64,000 nt of DNA from Latrodectus hesperus (taxonomy: Eukaryota; Arthropoda; Arachnida; Araneae; Theridiidae): NCBI GenBank assembly GCA_037975125.1, contig CM075853.1, positions 90,458,663-90,522,662 of the forward strand. Reading direction: 5' to 3'. A program made the position numbers and the translations under genes. Each line of letters starts with the position of its first letter. Position 1 is the stretch's first letter. This document shows, piece after piece, positions 47,041 to 60,900 of the stretch. The notes under the pieces are model-generated. The model saw only the letters and a program-made list of their open reading frames with translations, searched no databases and was not told the DNA's origin.

Positions 47041-47545
47041 TAGCATGATAGTACAAAAATTTGTGCAAATAAATTGAAACGTATTTATATGAATATATGA
47101 AAGCTATAGTTTTATTATCCAAACAATTATCTCCGAAAATACTAAAGATAGTAGATATTAAAGATTATTTTGGATGCGCATATTAAATAACACTGCATTA
47201 TCTTGAGACTCAAACATTATAATCTTCTAGGTTTGTTGGGTTGAAAAATGCTTAAAGAGAGATATTATAAGATGTAAATAAAATAATTTTCAGTTTTATA
47301 AATGTTTTGAAAATAGCAACATAAAAATAAATGAAAACAGCAAAATAAATGTTTTGAAAATAGCAACAGTAGATTAAACGATAAGTAGTATCTTCTGAAT
47401 CATATGTTGCTTTTATGACGTGATTCTGCTTGGTTGAAAAAAGTTTAGCAATTAAGTCTATACATCTTTATTGTTCTGCTTAATTTAGATGAAGACTTTC
47501 GGTTACTTCCCTCCCCCTCTGAAGAAAATATTATTCGAGTTCTGA
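47041..47545 (-). repeat. Interspersed repeat, inverted copy (relative of 16816-17273)
   Basis: The reverse complement aligns with the forward copy from GAACTCGA.TAATATTTTCTTC through TTAAGCAGAACAATAAAGATG to TATCATGCTATA, then enters the microsatellite. This copy carries an extra local duplication of AAATGTTTTGAAAATAGCAA (about 47300-47367). The 151-base direct repeats of the forward copy are not seen beside it. Confidence 0.82.
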
Positions 47546-50500
47546 AAATTTATCTATGATTTCTTTAATATGTTGGCTACATAAATTTTCAGGACAATGG
47601 TTTACATCATGCTTATAATAATTCCTGATTTAAATTGATTGTAATAAATGCACAAGTTTTAATATTTATGTGTAACATTCCTATAACTATCCCCTTTTTC
47701 AAACATAAATATAAAATGTTAATGGATAAAACATTTTGCATTTACTTCCATATATATCAATCAGATAAGTTGTTGTCTTTAAAGTTTGTTTGATATTCCA
47801 ATACATATAATTTTTTTGCTGAAGAATAGTCATAATTCCTTATCATATGTATTGAAGTACTTGAGGCTTTTCAGCATTTTGTCTGTTCAAAGCATCACCA
47901 GGAACGGGTATGATGTGATGCCTGTTCATTGTGATATGTTAACAATTCATTGTGAACAAACATTGCATTTCATTGTGACTTGTAATTTATATTCAATTGT
48001 GAGATCACAAGTCATCAAATTCTAACTGGATACCGATTTAGATTTTTATAATTGGAGAAAAAAACTATGGATTCCAGTCTTTTGATTGGATGACTATGCG
48101 TCAATAATAGTGTTTCAAAAGAAATCTTCTACTTCAAATGTCAGTGTTCTTTATTAAACATTGATCAGCCTTTTCTTCACTTTAACCATAATGTGAATAT
48201 CAGATTATTTTGCAAGTTGATTGTCTTCAGAAATCATTCAAATGGTAAAAACTGATTCGAAAAATATTCCTTCATTTAGTTGTTTTAAACATTTAAGTTT
48301 GATTTCTTACTACTCTATGAGTTTTATCAAAATTGAAATAGTTTTTTAACTAATCACATAACAGAGACCATTCACTATAGTTGAACAACAATATGTAAAT
48401 CCAATACCAACGGAAATGTATTCCCCTCTAGCATATTCGTTAGGCCTTTGAAGCATATAATAATCTCTAATTGAAATCGTACTTCTTTTTATTCTTTTAA
48501 GGTTTTATTAACTTTGTGTAATATGTGAATTTTTAACATTACTGATTGTACACCTTTGTTTTGTGATTTCAGCAAAAGTTGCAAAGGCATCAAATTAATC
48601 AATTTTTGATTAATAAAAGCATGTTAAAATCACATTTATGTTTCCGAATAATTATTCTAAAATGCAGCGCAAATTAGCAAATTTTAAATATATAAAAATA
48701 AATTTATATTTTTGACGGACTTAAAAACATTAATTATCATTTTAAAAGTTTTCTTGGAAATATTCAATTAGTAAAATGAAGTTTTCAATTTTAAATAACA
48801 AAACATTTCAAAGAAGTTTTTGGATTAAGAATTGCTCAAGTTTATATTAAAATACAGAAAATCAGAGAACTTTTGATCCTACTTGTTGCATAATTAAAGA
48901 ATTTATTGTGACTATAAACAGCTTATAATAATTTTTAAAATGTCAAAGTATGCCTTGTGTTAAATTTAATATTTTGATCTACCTTGTTGATTGAATTCAA
49001 GAAAAATATAATGCACATACTTTTTATTAAAAATAAGAATTATATTCTGAATTATTCACCAATTTTACAGAAATTCAGTTATTAATTGCCTACTTTTTTT
49101 TAAATCATTCGCATTGATAATTCTTAATATTTATTGAACAAAATCTACGATTTTTATACGGAGTAAAAATAAAAAGTTTTCATTTTTTAGAAACATTGTC
49201 ACATGCAGTAGGATTTGCATAATAGATAAAGACAGTAAACATAACACCATAACATTATAAGAAATCATGGTTTGTATTCTAAAAAAATATATTTTCAAGC
49301 TTTCTATTACTTTTTTGTTTAAAATTTGTTGTATATATAATGGCTGCTGAATAATACTTTCATCTTGGATATTACAAATGTAAGATTCTACAATAAATTA
49401 AAAAAAAAACCAAACAATAGTTTACATTTGTATCAAATATTGCTTAGGAAATTATTCATCGAGAAAAAGTTAATAGGAGAAATCACGAAAAAGAGGGGAA
49501 AAACATCATTAGAGTATTTTCATTTTTCGATTTAATCAGATTGCAAATAACAGAAAAGCTGTTACATCCCTAAATATATAATTTAATACTTTCTTGGCTT
49601 TTTATACGTGTCTGTAAGTAGCTTTTTTTATTAAAATTTTTATTAAAGTGAAATATATAAATTAAATACAGTCTTATCTATTTGCTATTTTAGGGGCAAA
49701 TTAATTTAATATATTCTAATTGTTCAAGTGTAAAAGTATAAGAACAGAAGAAAGTTAACCCATAAAATAAGTTTAATTATTATTTTAAGTAATCCATGAT
49801 TTATGAGTTTCAAAAGATATTGAAATGAATGTTTAAAAAATTTAATTTAGTATAAAATATAATAAATTACTTTTTTAATTTAATGTATAAATAATTCTAT
49901 TATAGCATCCTATTAATAATTCTACTAATTCAAGATATAATAATTCTAAGGTATAATAAGGTATTTATGATTCTATTAAGTTTAAGGTATATGTTTAACA
50001 AAAATATTTGAATTTTTAAATTTAAATGTGTGTGTTCTGTTCTCCATTAACTTATTATTTATTAGAATTTATATTTTTATGATTAATAATGATGATACCC
50101 TTTTAAATAAATTAATATTAACATTTAGTACAAAATAATTCTAACGTATTAATTTATTATTCAATTTTTGTATAAAATGAAATAATTAAAATTGAGATAC
50201 AGATTTTATATAATTCAATTTGGGCACTTTTACGCAATAAATGTGCATAAAATATTTTATTTTTTTTCAATAAAAATAAGAAGTTTGAAATAAATATAAA
50301 TATTTTTTGTTTTTTAATGAAATGTAAATTTAAAATTTAGTATATATTAAGATTTAATTTAAGTATGTATTAAAGATTTAAATCAAGTCAGCATATTTTT
50401 AAAAAATTTTTAAATCTAACAAAAAAACTTATATTTAAATGTTTTATTAGTTTTGGACAAATGTTCAAATCATGGTATTTAAATTAAGTGTCATAAATTT

Positions 50501-51257
50501 TCTAAAATTATTGAACAAAAGGTAATTCTAATGATGATCATTATTTTTAAAGTGTCTTCATAAATAATATTTTAAAGGCAGAGAAAATATGTATTTAAGT
50601 CAATCATAGAATATTTAATTTATATAAATATCAATTTCAATACGTATATGGTAATTGTTCGAAAGATATCAGGTATCTTCGAATGAGTAGAAATTGTGTA
50701 AATAAAAGTAAATATAAAGGAATATGACAATTAGAGCAAATGGAATAAATAGTGATAAGTTATACATATAAAGAATTCGTAATTTTTTCTAGGATGTAAT
50801 AAATCTGTAAATAGGAATTGTTTCTCTGATATTTCGACCCATTGAAGTATGTATTTGCTTAAAAATTAGCATATATTTGCTAAAAAAATTAGTATGCTTT
50901 GTTTTCAAATTCATATTTTGATTTAATAAAAATGAAAATATTAATTTAAAGTTTTTATAATGACAAAAGAAAAGATCTGCTATATAACTTGAAAATATTA
51001 ATTCCTGAACCATATTTTACCATTTATGAGTTATAACTTTTATTTTAATATTTATTAATGACGTATGAAAATCCCAAATCTTAATCTCCTTATACGGATT
51101 AATTAAGCATAACTGATATATTTATTATAACTTTAAATAAAGCATGTTATTGAAGTAACTGTTATTACTTTAATAATATACACAGAGAAAAATTTCTCAA
51201 AACTTAAATGAACCAAATATCTGACTAATCCTCCAAAGAATCATCGTCTCTGAAAGA

Positions 51258-51260
<3 letters not shown>
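47546..51260. other. AT-rich non-genic sequence
   Basis: No gene supported. The motif TTCATTGTGA or TTCAATTGTGA recurs four times at 47925, 47946, 47969 and 47992, spaced 21-23 bases, probably a decayed tandem array. Confidence 0.5.

Positions 51261-51312
<52 letters not shown>
51261..51312. repeat. (AT)n microsatellite, about 52 bases
   Basis: AT array ending at TAATATAGAG. Confidence 0.95.
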
Positions 51313-51321
<9 letters not shown>

Positions 51322-51388
51322 AAATACATATATGAATATGAATATAAGGTAATAAAGGTAATATAGAATACTTTTCTTCATGTTTTAT

Positions 51389-52795
<1,407 letters not shown>

Positions 52796-53003
52796 TGTTG
52801 GGGAATAAGTCCGTAGCATTTTTACCAAAGTATTTTAATTAAACAAAAAGCAATAATTATATCAATAAGTTAATCATTTATATATTTGCCGTTGCTGTTT
52901 ACAACCTCTTCCCACCTCTCAATCAATTTATTGATGCCGTTCCTTCAAAAATCGCCTGGTCTGGTGTCAAAGAAGTTTTTGAACCAGTTTTTAAGGACCT
53001 CTT
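52796..53003 (-). repeat. Left arm of the foldback mariner
   Basis: Read on the minus strand it encodes the C-terminal transposase tail and 3' end, as the right arm does on the plus strand. Similarity ends at the CTCTT of GGACCTCTT near 53003. Confidence 0.9.
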
Positions 53004-53443
53004 GGTGCACTGGGAAATGCTCTTAAAGAATGCAACAGTCAACAAGGAGCTCTACATTGCCCACTTACACCGCGTGAATGAGGCTATTCGACTGAAAAGA
53101 CCTGATTGACATGATCAAACCAAACTCCTTCATGACAACGCCAGGCCCCATGTTGCACATGTCATCAAAGCCGCACACCAAGGACTCGAATGGGAGGTCC
53201 TTCGGCATCCGTCGTATTCTCTGGACCTTGCACCGAACGCGATTACCATCACTCCTTTTCAAACCATATGAAGGGCGTTAGCTTCGATAACAAAGAGATC
53301 CTTAAAAACTGGCTCAACAACTTCTTTGACACCAAACCAGGCGATTTTTGGCGGAACGGCATCAACAAATTGGTCGAGAGGTGGGAAGAGGTTGTAAGCA
53401 GCAACGGCGAATATATAATTGTTTAACTTATTGATATATTTTT
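53004..53443 (+). pseudogene. mariner transposase, central and C-terminal fragment
   Basis: Motifs in order: ELYIAHLHRVNEAIRLKRPD (about 53049-53108), a stop, second catalytic Asp in KLLHDNARPHVA (GAC 53134-53136), WEVLRHPSYSLDLAP with the third-Asp region disturbed, then NHMKGVSFDNKEILKNWL, FFDTKPGDFWRNGINKLVER and WEEVV to a stop near 53426. A frameshift lies near 53225-53250. The first catalytic Asp and the DNA-binding domain are absent. The 148-codon minus-strand frame across this region (53259-53705) is an antisense shadow. Confidence 0.85.
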
Positions 53444-53497
53444 TTGTTTGAATAAAATTCTTTAGTAAAAACGCTACGAACTTATTCCCAAACCTAA
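53292..53497 (+). repeat. Right arm of the foldback mariner
   Basis: Starts at AAAGAGATCCTTAAAAACTGG and ends in the element terminus near TTCCCAAACCTAA. It is the authentic 3' end of the element and the likely template of the left arm. Confidence 0.9.
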
Positions 53498-53995
53498 TAT
53501 TTAAGGAAAACTGAGGTAATCCTATGCTGTTGACTGCACGCTTTCTTTTATAACTTGTACATCTTACTGGAATCTTCTGTTTAATCCCGGCTTCTAAATT
53601 ATGAATTCTAAATATTAAGTTTCCTTCCGCATAACTGGTAGAAAATGTAAAGGAAATTAAGTTGCTTAAGTTCAAGCTAATAAGTTGTTGCTGGTAGGAC
53701 AACAACTTTTTAGTTCGAGACTTAGTTTCTGTGTATAAAAGTAAAACGCCATTTACTGTGATTGAGAATGCCGGGAGATATTTGTTTGGGTGGTTTTATA
53801 GCGCTAACGGTTATAAACTACGTGGAGTTTATAGCAGTTACTTTCATGTTAAGATTCCTCTGAAACACTAAGGTTCTACAGGTAGATGTTTAATACATAT
53901 TTTTAGAAATTTGGAGTTCTTTGGAAGATATTGAAAGCAGTACTAATGATGTGATTTCACCATCAATGTATCTTGTTATCTATATAATGCTAAAT

Positions 53996-54051
53996 AATTC
54001 TTCCTGTGGATCATCCTGTGGATAATTCTTCCTGTGGATCATCCTGTGGAT
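53996..54051 (+). repeat. 28-base perfect tandem duplication
   Basis: AATTCTTCCTGTGGATCATC followed by CTGTGGAT, at 53996-54023 and again at 54024-54051. Confidence 0.95.
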
Positions 54052-54083
54052 GATATTGCGGACAATATCATCCACAGGATGAT
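54038..54083. repeat. 21-base perfect inverted repeat with 4-base loop
   Basis: The left arm 54038-54058 begins ATCATCCTGTGGATGATATT; the right arm 54063-54083 is its exact reverse complement; the loop is CGGA. It overlaps the end of the tandem duplication. GC content in the arms is above local average, making a very stable hairpin. Confidence 0.95.
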
Positions 54084-54761
54084 TCTTTAATCTTTATATA
54101 TTGATATTATTCTAACCTAGTGAATCTATGTGATACTTTACTTTTTCCACGTCTTTGAAATTTATGAACTTTTTATAGTTCTCCGTGATTTTAAATTGAT
54201 TTTTATTATGTATTTATTATTCTTTCGCAGTTATGAAATTTCCCTCTATATTTGTTATGAAAAATGACAAGATACTTTAAAAAAATGAGTCTTCTGTTTT
54301 CTTCAATTATGAAAAAGTAGAAAAACCACTTTCAGTGATGCTATTAAATCCTTGAGATATGACATCTTTTCAGATACAGAGTCTAATTTGGAGTCTTGCT
54401 CAATGTATGTAAAAGGCTCTATGATCATGCAGCTCTAATTTCAACTTTTTTTAATGTTCTTCATTTCATATTTTGTTTTCTTCTCTTTTTCTTTGGATCT
54501 CTTGTTAAGGCATCATCATCAGATACAGATTGGTAGGATTAGAATCAGCAAAGTTTGGGGAAGTAGGTGATACAAAAAATTTAATTATCTTTTATGCTTT
54601 TTTAAGTTATTCTCCTTCAATTAAACGTATCTCTGATTTCTCTCTACTTAGGTGTAATCCAATTCTTTTTCTCTCATTTACAGATCTTAATTTCATGATC
54701 CCTTGTATGAAGTCACATTAGCATTATAGCTTTATCTAGTTTTGGCTTGTTGTAAAGAGTG

Positions 54762-54836
54762 TGTAAACAGCTTACCACCAAAATCACGACAGGCAGTCTG
54801 TATTACTGGATCATGTTTTCTCAGAGCACTGGAAAA
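54762..54836 (-). other. Possible exon or old coding fragment (weak)
   Basis: On the minus strand a frame reads SSALRKHDPVIQTACRDFGG and is followed by a splice-donor-like GGTAAGC (near 54765). No acceptor or protein family can be assigned. The composition is more gene-like than its surroundings, but a chance frame is quite possible. Confidence 0.2.
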
Positions 54837-55042
54837 CTGGTCTCAACTCAATGAGAACTGGTTTTCAATTTTTTGTGTCGAGGAGCATTCAAGTGGTTTC
54901 AGTGCATAAAAACATGAAAACTTACCAAAATTCTGAAATCACCATAACCGTTACCAATTTGACAATCTTTGCGACAAAGTAAGCAATGACAATATTTGCC
55001 AAATTATACGCAAAATGATATAGCTTATAAATTTATATCAAT

Positions 55043-55069
55043 ACTCTCTCCCTCTCTCTCTCTCTCTCT
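55043..55069. repeat. (CT)n microsatellite
   Basis: CT units with one CCC interruption. Confidence 0.93.
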
Positions 55070-57274
55070 ATGTAAACTCTATAAAAATATTAAATCTTCT
55101 AGAAGTCAAAGTATACGCTCAAGTAACAAATTCACAAATATATGCATATATGTGTGTATGTGAGTGCGCTGTATGCATAAGTATTGCATATACATAATTC
55201 GATTAATTGATTGCAAGTACCTATCTCACAAAATATTATACAAAGATATCATCCCAAAAACGAGTAGTCTATAAGTCAACGTATGTTGTTGTAAGGCATT
55301 TAAGCAACCATCGCTTAGGGGTCTCTAGCAAGACATTTTATGTACACTTAATCGTATTTATGAGTCCTAAATAAGAAAGCTACGAAATCTCCAATTCTTC
55401 CATTATTTAGTGACGAGCAAGTAAAAAACAAAAATTTAGCATTATAGGTCAACTTTTCACCAAGGAATAGAATCGAAATCTGAACTTCTCTTTCATAAAA
55501 GCATGATTCTAGAAGGATGGTACTAGACCATGATAACACTTTGAACGCAAAGCTTAACATTGAAGCATTAATGATGCTGACACCTATGATGCAGTTGAAT
55601 TCCTAAATTGTTGAGTACCATTGAATATTAAGACACAACCTAAACACAAAGAAAATGCTACATTAAAAGTGTAATATAAAATGTGTCATTATATAAAAAA
55701 TATAAATACTAAGCTCAAATTTAATTCGTTTATGTTGTGTTTTAAGTTCAGTTTATTAAAATACATTTCTGATTATGTTATACTAAAAATTCATCATCAT
55801 TTTATCACACGTAAACTGATGATTAACTTGGAAAATTTCATGCACGTTTGAAAAAAATTATTTTTATTATTTAAAAGAAATTTCTTTTTTCATTATATAC
55901 CGTCATCTATAACAAGAATAAATGCATCGTTTATATCATAAATTTAGACTCGGTATGATTACTTTTTCATAAATTCAAAACAAAAATTTTTTGTTTATTT
56001 AAAAATATTATTTGAGCTTTAGCTCATACTCATTATATTGGAGCTTTAGTTCATGCTAACGAAAAATATTCTATTTTAGAGATTTTACAATCATCTAAGC
56101 CAGCCAGATTATATTTTTAAAAAGAATCATCTTATTTTTATGGAAATTAAATACCATAAAATCTCATTAAATTTTGCTTTCGAAAGAGAAACGTGAACTC
56201 TATTTTACATTTATATATTTCCTTTATATATGAAATTAAAATATAATAGCTTTATTTTTGAACATTTAACGTCACTATGAGACGTCAATATTAGTCTAAT
56301 TTAGTGTAGAAAATAGTTTGATGTTATTTATAGGGTAGAACATCATGACATTTTGAGCAAATTTGTCATGAATTTAATTTTTTTTCGATTTGTCATTTTA
56401 AATTTTAAATCCGGATGCAGAGAAGTAGTTTTCGGGACTTTTCATTTAACGAGAATCGCCTCTAGCTCTTGCAAAGAGAATCGAGCTCATATATATTTTT
56501 GAGATTTCCTTAAAAGTATAATCATATTCATCAATGCACTGTATCCTTTTTTATAACATTTAAATCAAAAATAGAAGGTAAGGTTTTCAATCAAGATAGG
56601 AAAATTCAAAGTAATCTAAAAATGGGTTCAAATGCAAATTTTTTACAGTGAATATAATATTAATATTTTTATTCTTTGAAAAATATCGAAAGTTGATTCT
56701 AATGGCATGTTTTTATTAATATAACTCAGTAAATACATATTTTGTCATGTCATTCAATTCCTTAATCGTTATTTTCAATTTGAAATTCCCTATTTATTAA
56801 ATATGTGCAGTAATATATATATATATATCAGCAATGTGCTTGCCTTATATTTTAATAGGTATATCAACTTAAATCCATGTGCATAATATGTATAGTTAAA
56901 TTTACTGAAACAGAGCATAATGAATGTAGTTAAGTAAAAATAAAAGAAGCTTTATGTGTATGTCATTATTTATTCCTGATCATTGAATATCATTACGTTG
57001 TAAATTATGATTAAATTAATTATTATGTTATTGATATTACATTATTAAGAATTAAAACTAATTATTATTTAATGCATTGAAATTTTAAAAATAGTATATA
57101 AATAAATCAAATACTCTGTTGATCAAAGCAATCCTTAAATTTAATGTCCTGAAACATTTTGTTGCTATGAAGTATGCTATAGCATACAAATGATTTACTT
57201 GTTATTATAGAAAATATTTGAACAAAATACATAGCTATAACACAAAATAGTAAATATTAATCAAGCCCTTAAAA

Positions 57275-57281
<7 letters not shown>
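55070..57281. other. AT-rich non-genic sequence
   Basis: GAGCTTTAG.TCAT recurs at about 56014 and 56041. A short (AT)n lies at 56814-56828. No gene supported. Confidence 0.5.

Positions 57282-57336
<55 letters not shown>
57282..57336. repeat. (AT)n microsatellite, about 55 bases
   Basis: AT array preceded by a short A run. Confidence 0.95.
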
Positions 57337-57339
<3 letters not shown>

Positions 57340-57665
57340 CATTCTCAATTTTATCTCAAATGCTGAGAGACGCATTAAAAATTTCTGTGAAAGAAAATGG
57401 TGCTTCTTTAATAATAATATTTGCTTAATTGCTTGATCTTTTAAATTATTTGTTTTATATACTTTTATGAGACCCGTATTCATTATCAATAAACGATGAA
57501 CAATATTTTTTTAATTAAATAATGCTTCGCAAAACATTAATTAAACAAAATTTCCTTAAAACATCATTGATAAAATTATTAATGATTGCATCCATTTAAA
57601 GTATCCATTAATATATATCCATTTAAAGATAATATCCATAATATACTTTTTTTGCTGAATACAAT
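57337..57665. other. AT-rich spacer
   Basis: Contains a short duplication of ATCCATTTAAAG (about 57589 and 57617). No gene. Confidence 0.5.
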
Positions 57666-57930
57666 GCTACCTACCCTGTTTAGTGGTTAGCGTGAATGAC
57701 TTCAGATAGTGAGGTACTGGATTCGAATCTCGGCTTGGGTATAGATGCATTTTCTTTCTCTCTTTCCTGTCTTTGTCCTTTCCTTGTATGAATGGGTTGT
57801 GAATGGTTGTGTATACCCTATAAACTGGTACCTATGGTATGTATGTACTAAGGAAGTCAGATTCCCGCCAAATTACGTTTCAGTTGTAAAAGTGGAGTTT
57901 CAATTTCTCCATTTATGTCATTCATGTGGC
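57666..57930 (+). mobile_element. tRNA-derived SINE, second copy of the family at 13947
   Basis: The head 57666-57741 has TTTAGTGGTTAGCGTGAATG (box A-like) and box B variant GATTCGAATCT (57720-57730). A pyrimidine-rich spacer (57750-57768) replaces the (AT)n of the other copy. The body shares CTTTGTCCTTTC, TGTATGAATG.GTTGT, ACCCTATAAA, CTATGG.ATGT.TGTACT and AAAAGTGGAG with 14162-14300. After GTGGAG the two copies diverge, so the 3' limit is uncertain. No target-site duplication is visible, in keeping with an older insertion. A 62-codon frame inside (57745-57933) is not a gene. Confidence 0.82.
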
Positions 57931-60900
57931 TAAGGTTTTCCTTATGTCATGTTTCTTTTAATATTGGAAATTAGTTTGTAAATTCGCAATAAAATTTCTT
58001 ATAAAATAGTTATTGATTGGAAATTTTTTTAGAAGATCTTAATTTTTCATATTTATTTAAAGTTTATTGATACATTCATATGTAAAACAATAAAATTACG
58101 AAATCTCGTCAACAATTACATAAATGTTAGTTATTATTTAACATTTATTGTAATGCATGCTTTACCAAAATGAATTGTTTACATTAAGGAGAGTTTTTAA
58201 TTATTTCATTATGTATTTATCGTATTTTAATATAACTTATTAATTACCCTCAAGTTCAGATTCATTTAAAGAATTATATTAACTCAAGCATGTGTATGTA
58301 ATTAATAATATTCATTATTTTTAATGACTAATTATTAGTCAGCAGTTAAAAATATATAAACTATTTTAAAACGTAGATATTGTATAAGCATCTCCAAACA
58401 CATATGTTTTAATAATTTTTGCATGAAAATCAATCGAGATTGATATTTTGCTTTGTAATATAAAGATAAATATATCTTCAAGGTAAAGTTGATAAAATTT
58501 GTACTTATAATTTAAACAAACTTCAAATTACTGATACTTAAAATTATGATCATTTAGCTGCATTATTGCTTTTTGAATTGATAATAAACATAATTTATAC
58601 TAATGATTTTTGGAATTTATTATCACTTATTCAATTTCTTATAATAATATTATACATAATATTTTTTTCAGATACATATAATCGTATTAACCTCAATTAT
58701 TTTAAATTACTTCTTTAAGTCTTGATTTTATTTGATACTTTGAATTAAAATTAATTTATTAAAAAATAGAAAAAAAATGTGAAATTATTTATTTTTATTT
58801 ATAACACAATTTATTTAGATTTTATTATTTCAAAAAGACTTGTCATATAAATGAATCATGAATTTATTCAAAATAAATATTAGCAATTAAATAGCTAAAT
58901 ATTTTTAAAACTCTACAGGTGTAAGTTTAAATATTTCATTAAAATTTAATTTAAACTGTGTAATAATATACGTTATGTGATTAAAATTAGTACTTATTTC
59001 TAGAAACATTAACATTAGATAAATATTTCTCTACCATTAAAAAAAGCAGTTGAAGAAAAATTCATAATCTTATTTGTTAAAAGTTGCAGAATTATAATTT
59101 ATGCATTAAGTTTTATTTATTCGGAATTTTTTAAGAAAAAAATTATAAGTTGCATGAAATATTTGATAATTTAATTCCTATAACGGGGTGTGCAGACATA
59201 AAATATATATGTAATCACTCTCATAAAATAGCAAAACAAATTATTTTCAAATAATGAGAAAGCTAACATGAAAAAAATTGCCTTTAATTTCATATTCAAA
59301 TTTTCTTTAAAAATTAACTTACATTATATCTTGTTAGTTATGATATGACTTCTGAAGTAAGACTTTTTTATTTGAATAATATTATGTTTAATGTCATATA
59401 TCAAGATATTGATGTTTGTAGTGTGCATAAATTATTACAGTCCACAAAGTGTGTCTAGACAAAACAAGCATTTTTTGCATTAAAATGAGTTCTGATGTTA
59501 ATTATCTGCAAAAAGATCAACTATTAAAAGGTTTTTAATAATATTATAAAAACTACAGAATATACTCAGAAAAATGATTCAGATAAAACTGCAGTATTGA
59601 CTCAAAGAGTTACAAATTAAATCTATCCAAAATTTATTTTTATGCTATTATTATTTAATTAAGAACAGATTTTTTTTAAATATAACGACCTTATAAAATC
59701 AAAGTTAAATACATAAAAAACATATTACACATTTATTGTTAGGATTAATTAAACTTATTTTTAATTTTTTCATTTCTGCATTAAAGTAATAATTTTTTTA
59801 GGCATAGTACAAATATTATTATTAAGAAATAGAAAAATTAATAAAAATATTTGGGTTACGCAGTTAAATGAAATAACTATAATGAAATATTTATTTACGA
59901 GAAATACTGAATAAAGTTATAATAAAGCAACAAAATCTTGGAATAGATATTTATTAAATCGTTAAAAACCTGAATAAAATTTCAGTACATTTCATTAAAA
60001 TAAGAAGACATGAATTTACATAATAAACAATATTAATACAATTGTTTTTAATATGTAAATATACATGTAATTTTTGTTTATGAAAACAGATTGAGAGCCA
60101 GAATGAAATTGATTAAAAATTCTCAGTTTATCTAATAATTGAATGAATATTTTAATTATCTTAAAGTGATTTTGCCTATTTGTTTCCATAACAGATTTAT
60201 TACAGAAATGCTATTAACATCTTTGCTAATTTTGAATTTTGCCAGTCATCGTGCAAAATATAATAATTATAAAAATTTTATGAAATGACTTTAAGAAACT
60301 TTTAGTTCATTAAGATCATATACTTATGAAGATATTTAAAGTAAAAAAGTATAATAAAAATATGCCGTAAAATAATTAGTGCTTCATTTTATAAATAATT
60401 ATAAAATATGAATCATATAAAATTTCTTTTTTTTGAGAGATGAATTTTATATTAAATTAGTTTTAAAACATGATATAAAAAAGAATTTCAGTTTATTTGT
60501 ATAATGAAATTAATTTCACATTACATTTGATTTGCGTATAACAATAACGTTTGATTTTAATAAACCAAAGAATTCACCACAAAAATTAATAATAAACAGT
60601 GTGTACAGCGTGTTCAATATCGATCAATCACTATCTTATCAGTAACCTGGACAGCTACAAAGAATCAGTGGAAACTTCCAATAAAGGTCACGTCTTTCAA
60701 AGGCTGAAGGTTTTACCGTTTACACGAAGGGCTTAATCGACACCCAATAGTATCCCAAGGCACCAGAAAGGCATTTTATCTCCGTAGGATTTTATCACGA
60801 ACTTGACAGACAATCAAAGAAGTATCCTCCATAGCTGAAACTTGAAGAATTGTTTCCGTTAATACTGTAATTTTTACTGCGTTTGAATACTTCTTTACTT

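Larger units (their letters stand above)
52796..53497 (+). mobile_element. Foldback mariner: 5' half replaced by an inverted copy of the 3' end
   Basis: The left 208 bases (52796-53003) are the reverse complement of the right 206 bases (53292-53497), with about 20 substitutions and one gap by my count. Each arm contains the outer inverted repeat (GGGAATAAGT.CGTAGC) plus the end of the transposase coding region. Between the arms lies a plus-strand central transposase segment. In a normal mariner the left side would hold the start of the transposase, so this copy was rebuilt so that both ends derive from the 3' end. Confidence 0.88.
53498..55042. other. Mixed-composition sequence without a supported gene
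   Basis: Less AT-rich than average. It includes a TATAAAA near 53736, the hairpin and tandem repeat at 53996-54083, and a possible minus-strand exon near 54765-54840. I cannot name a gene or element here. Confidence 0.45.

Noticed and set aside
53259..53705. 148-codon minus-strand frame
   Set aside because: It is the antisense of the plus-strand mariner transposase tail for most of its length and has no domain of its own.
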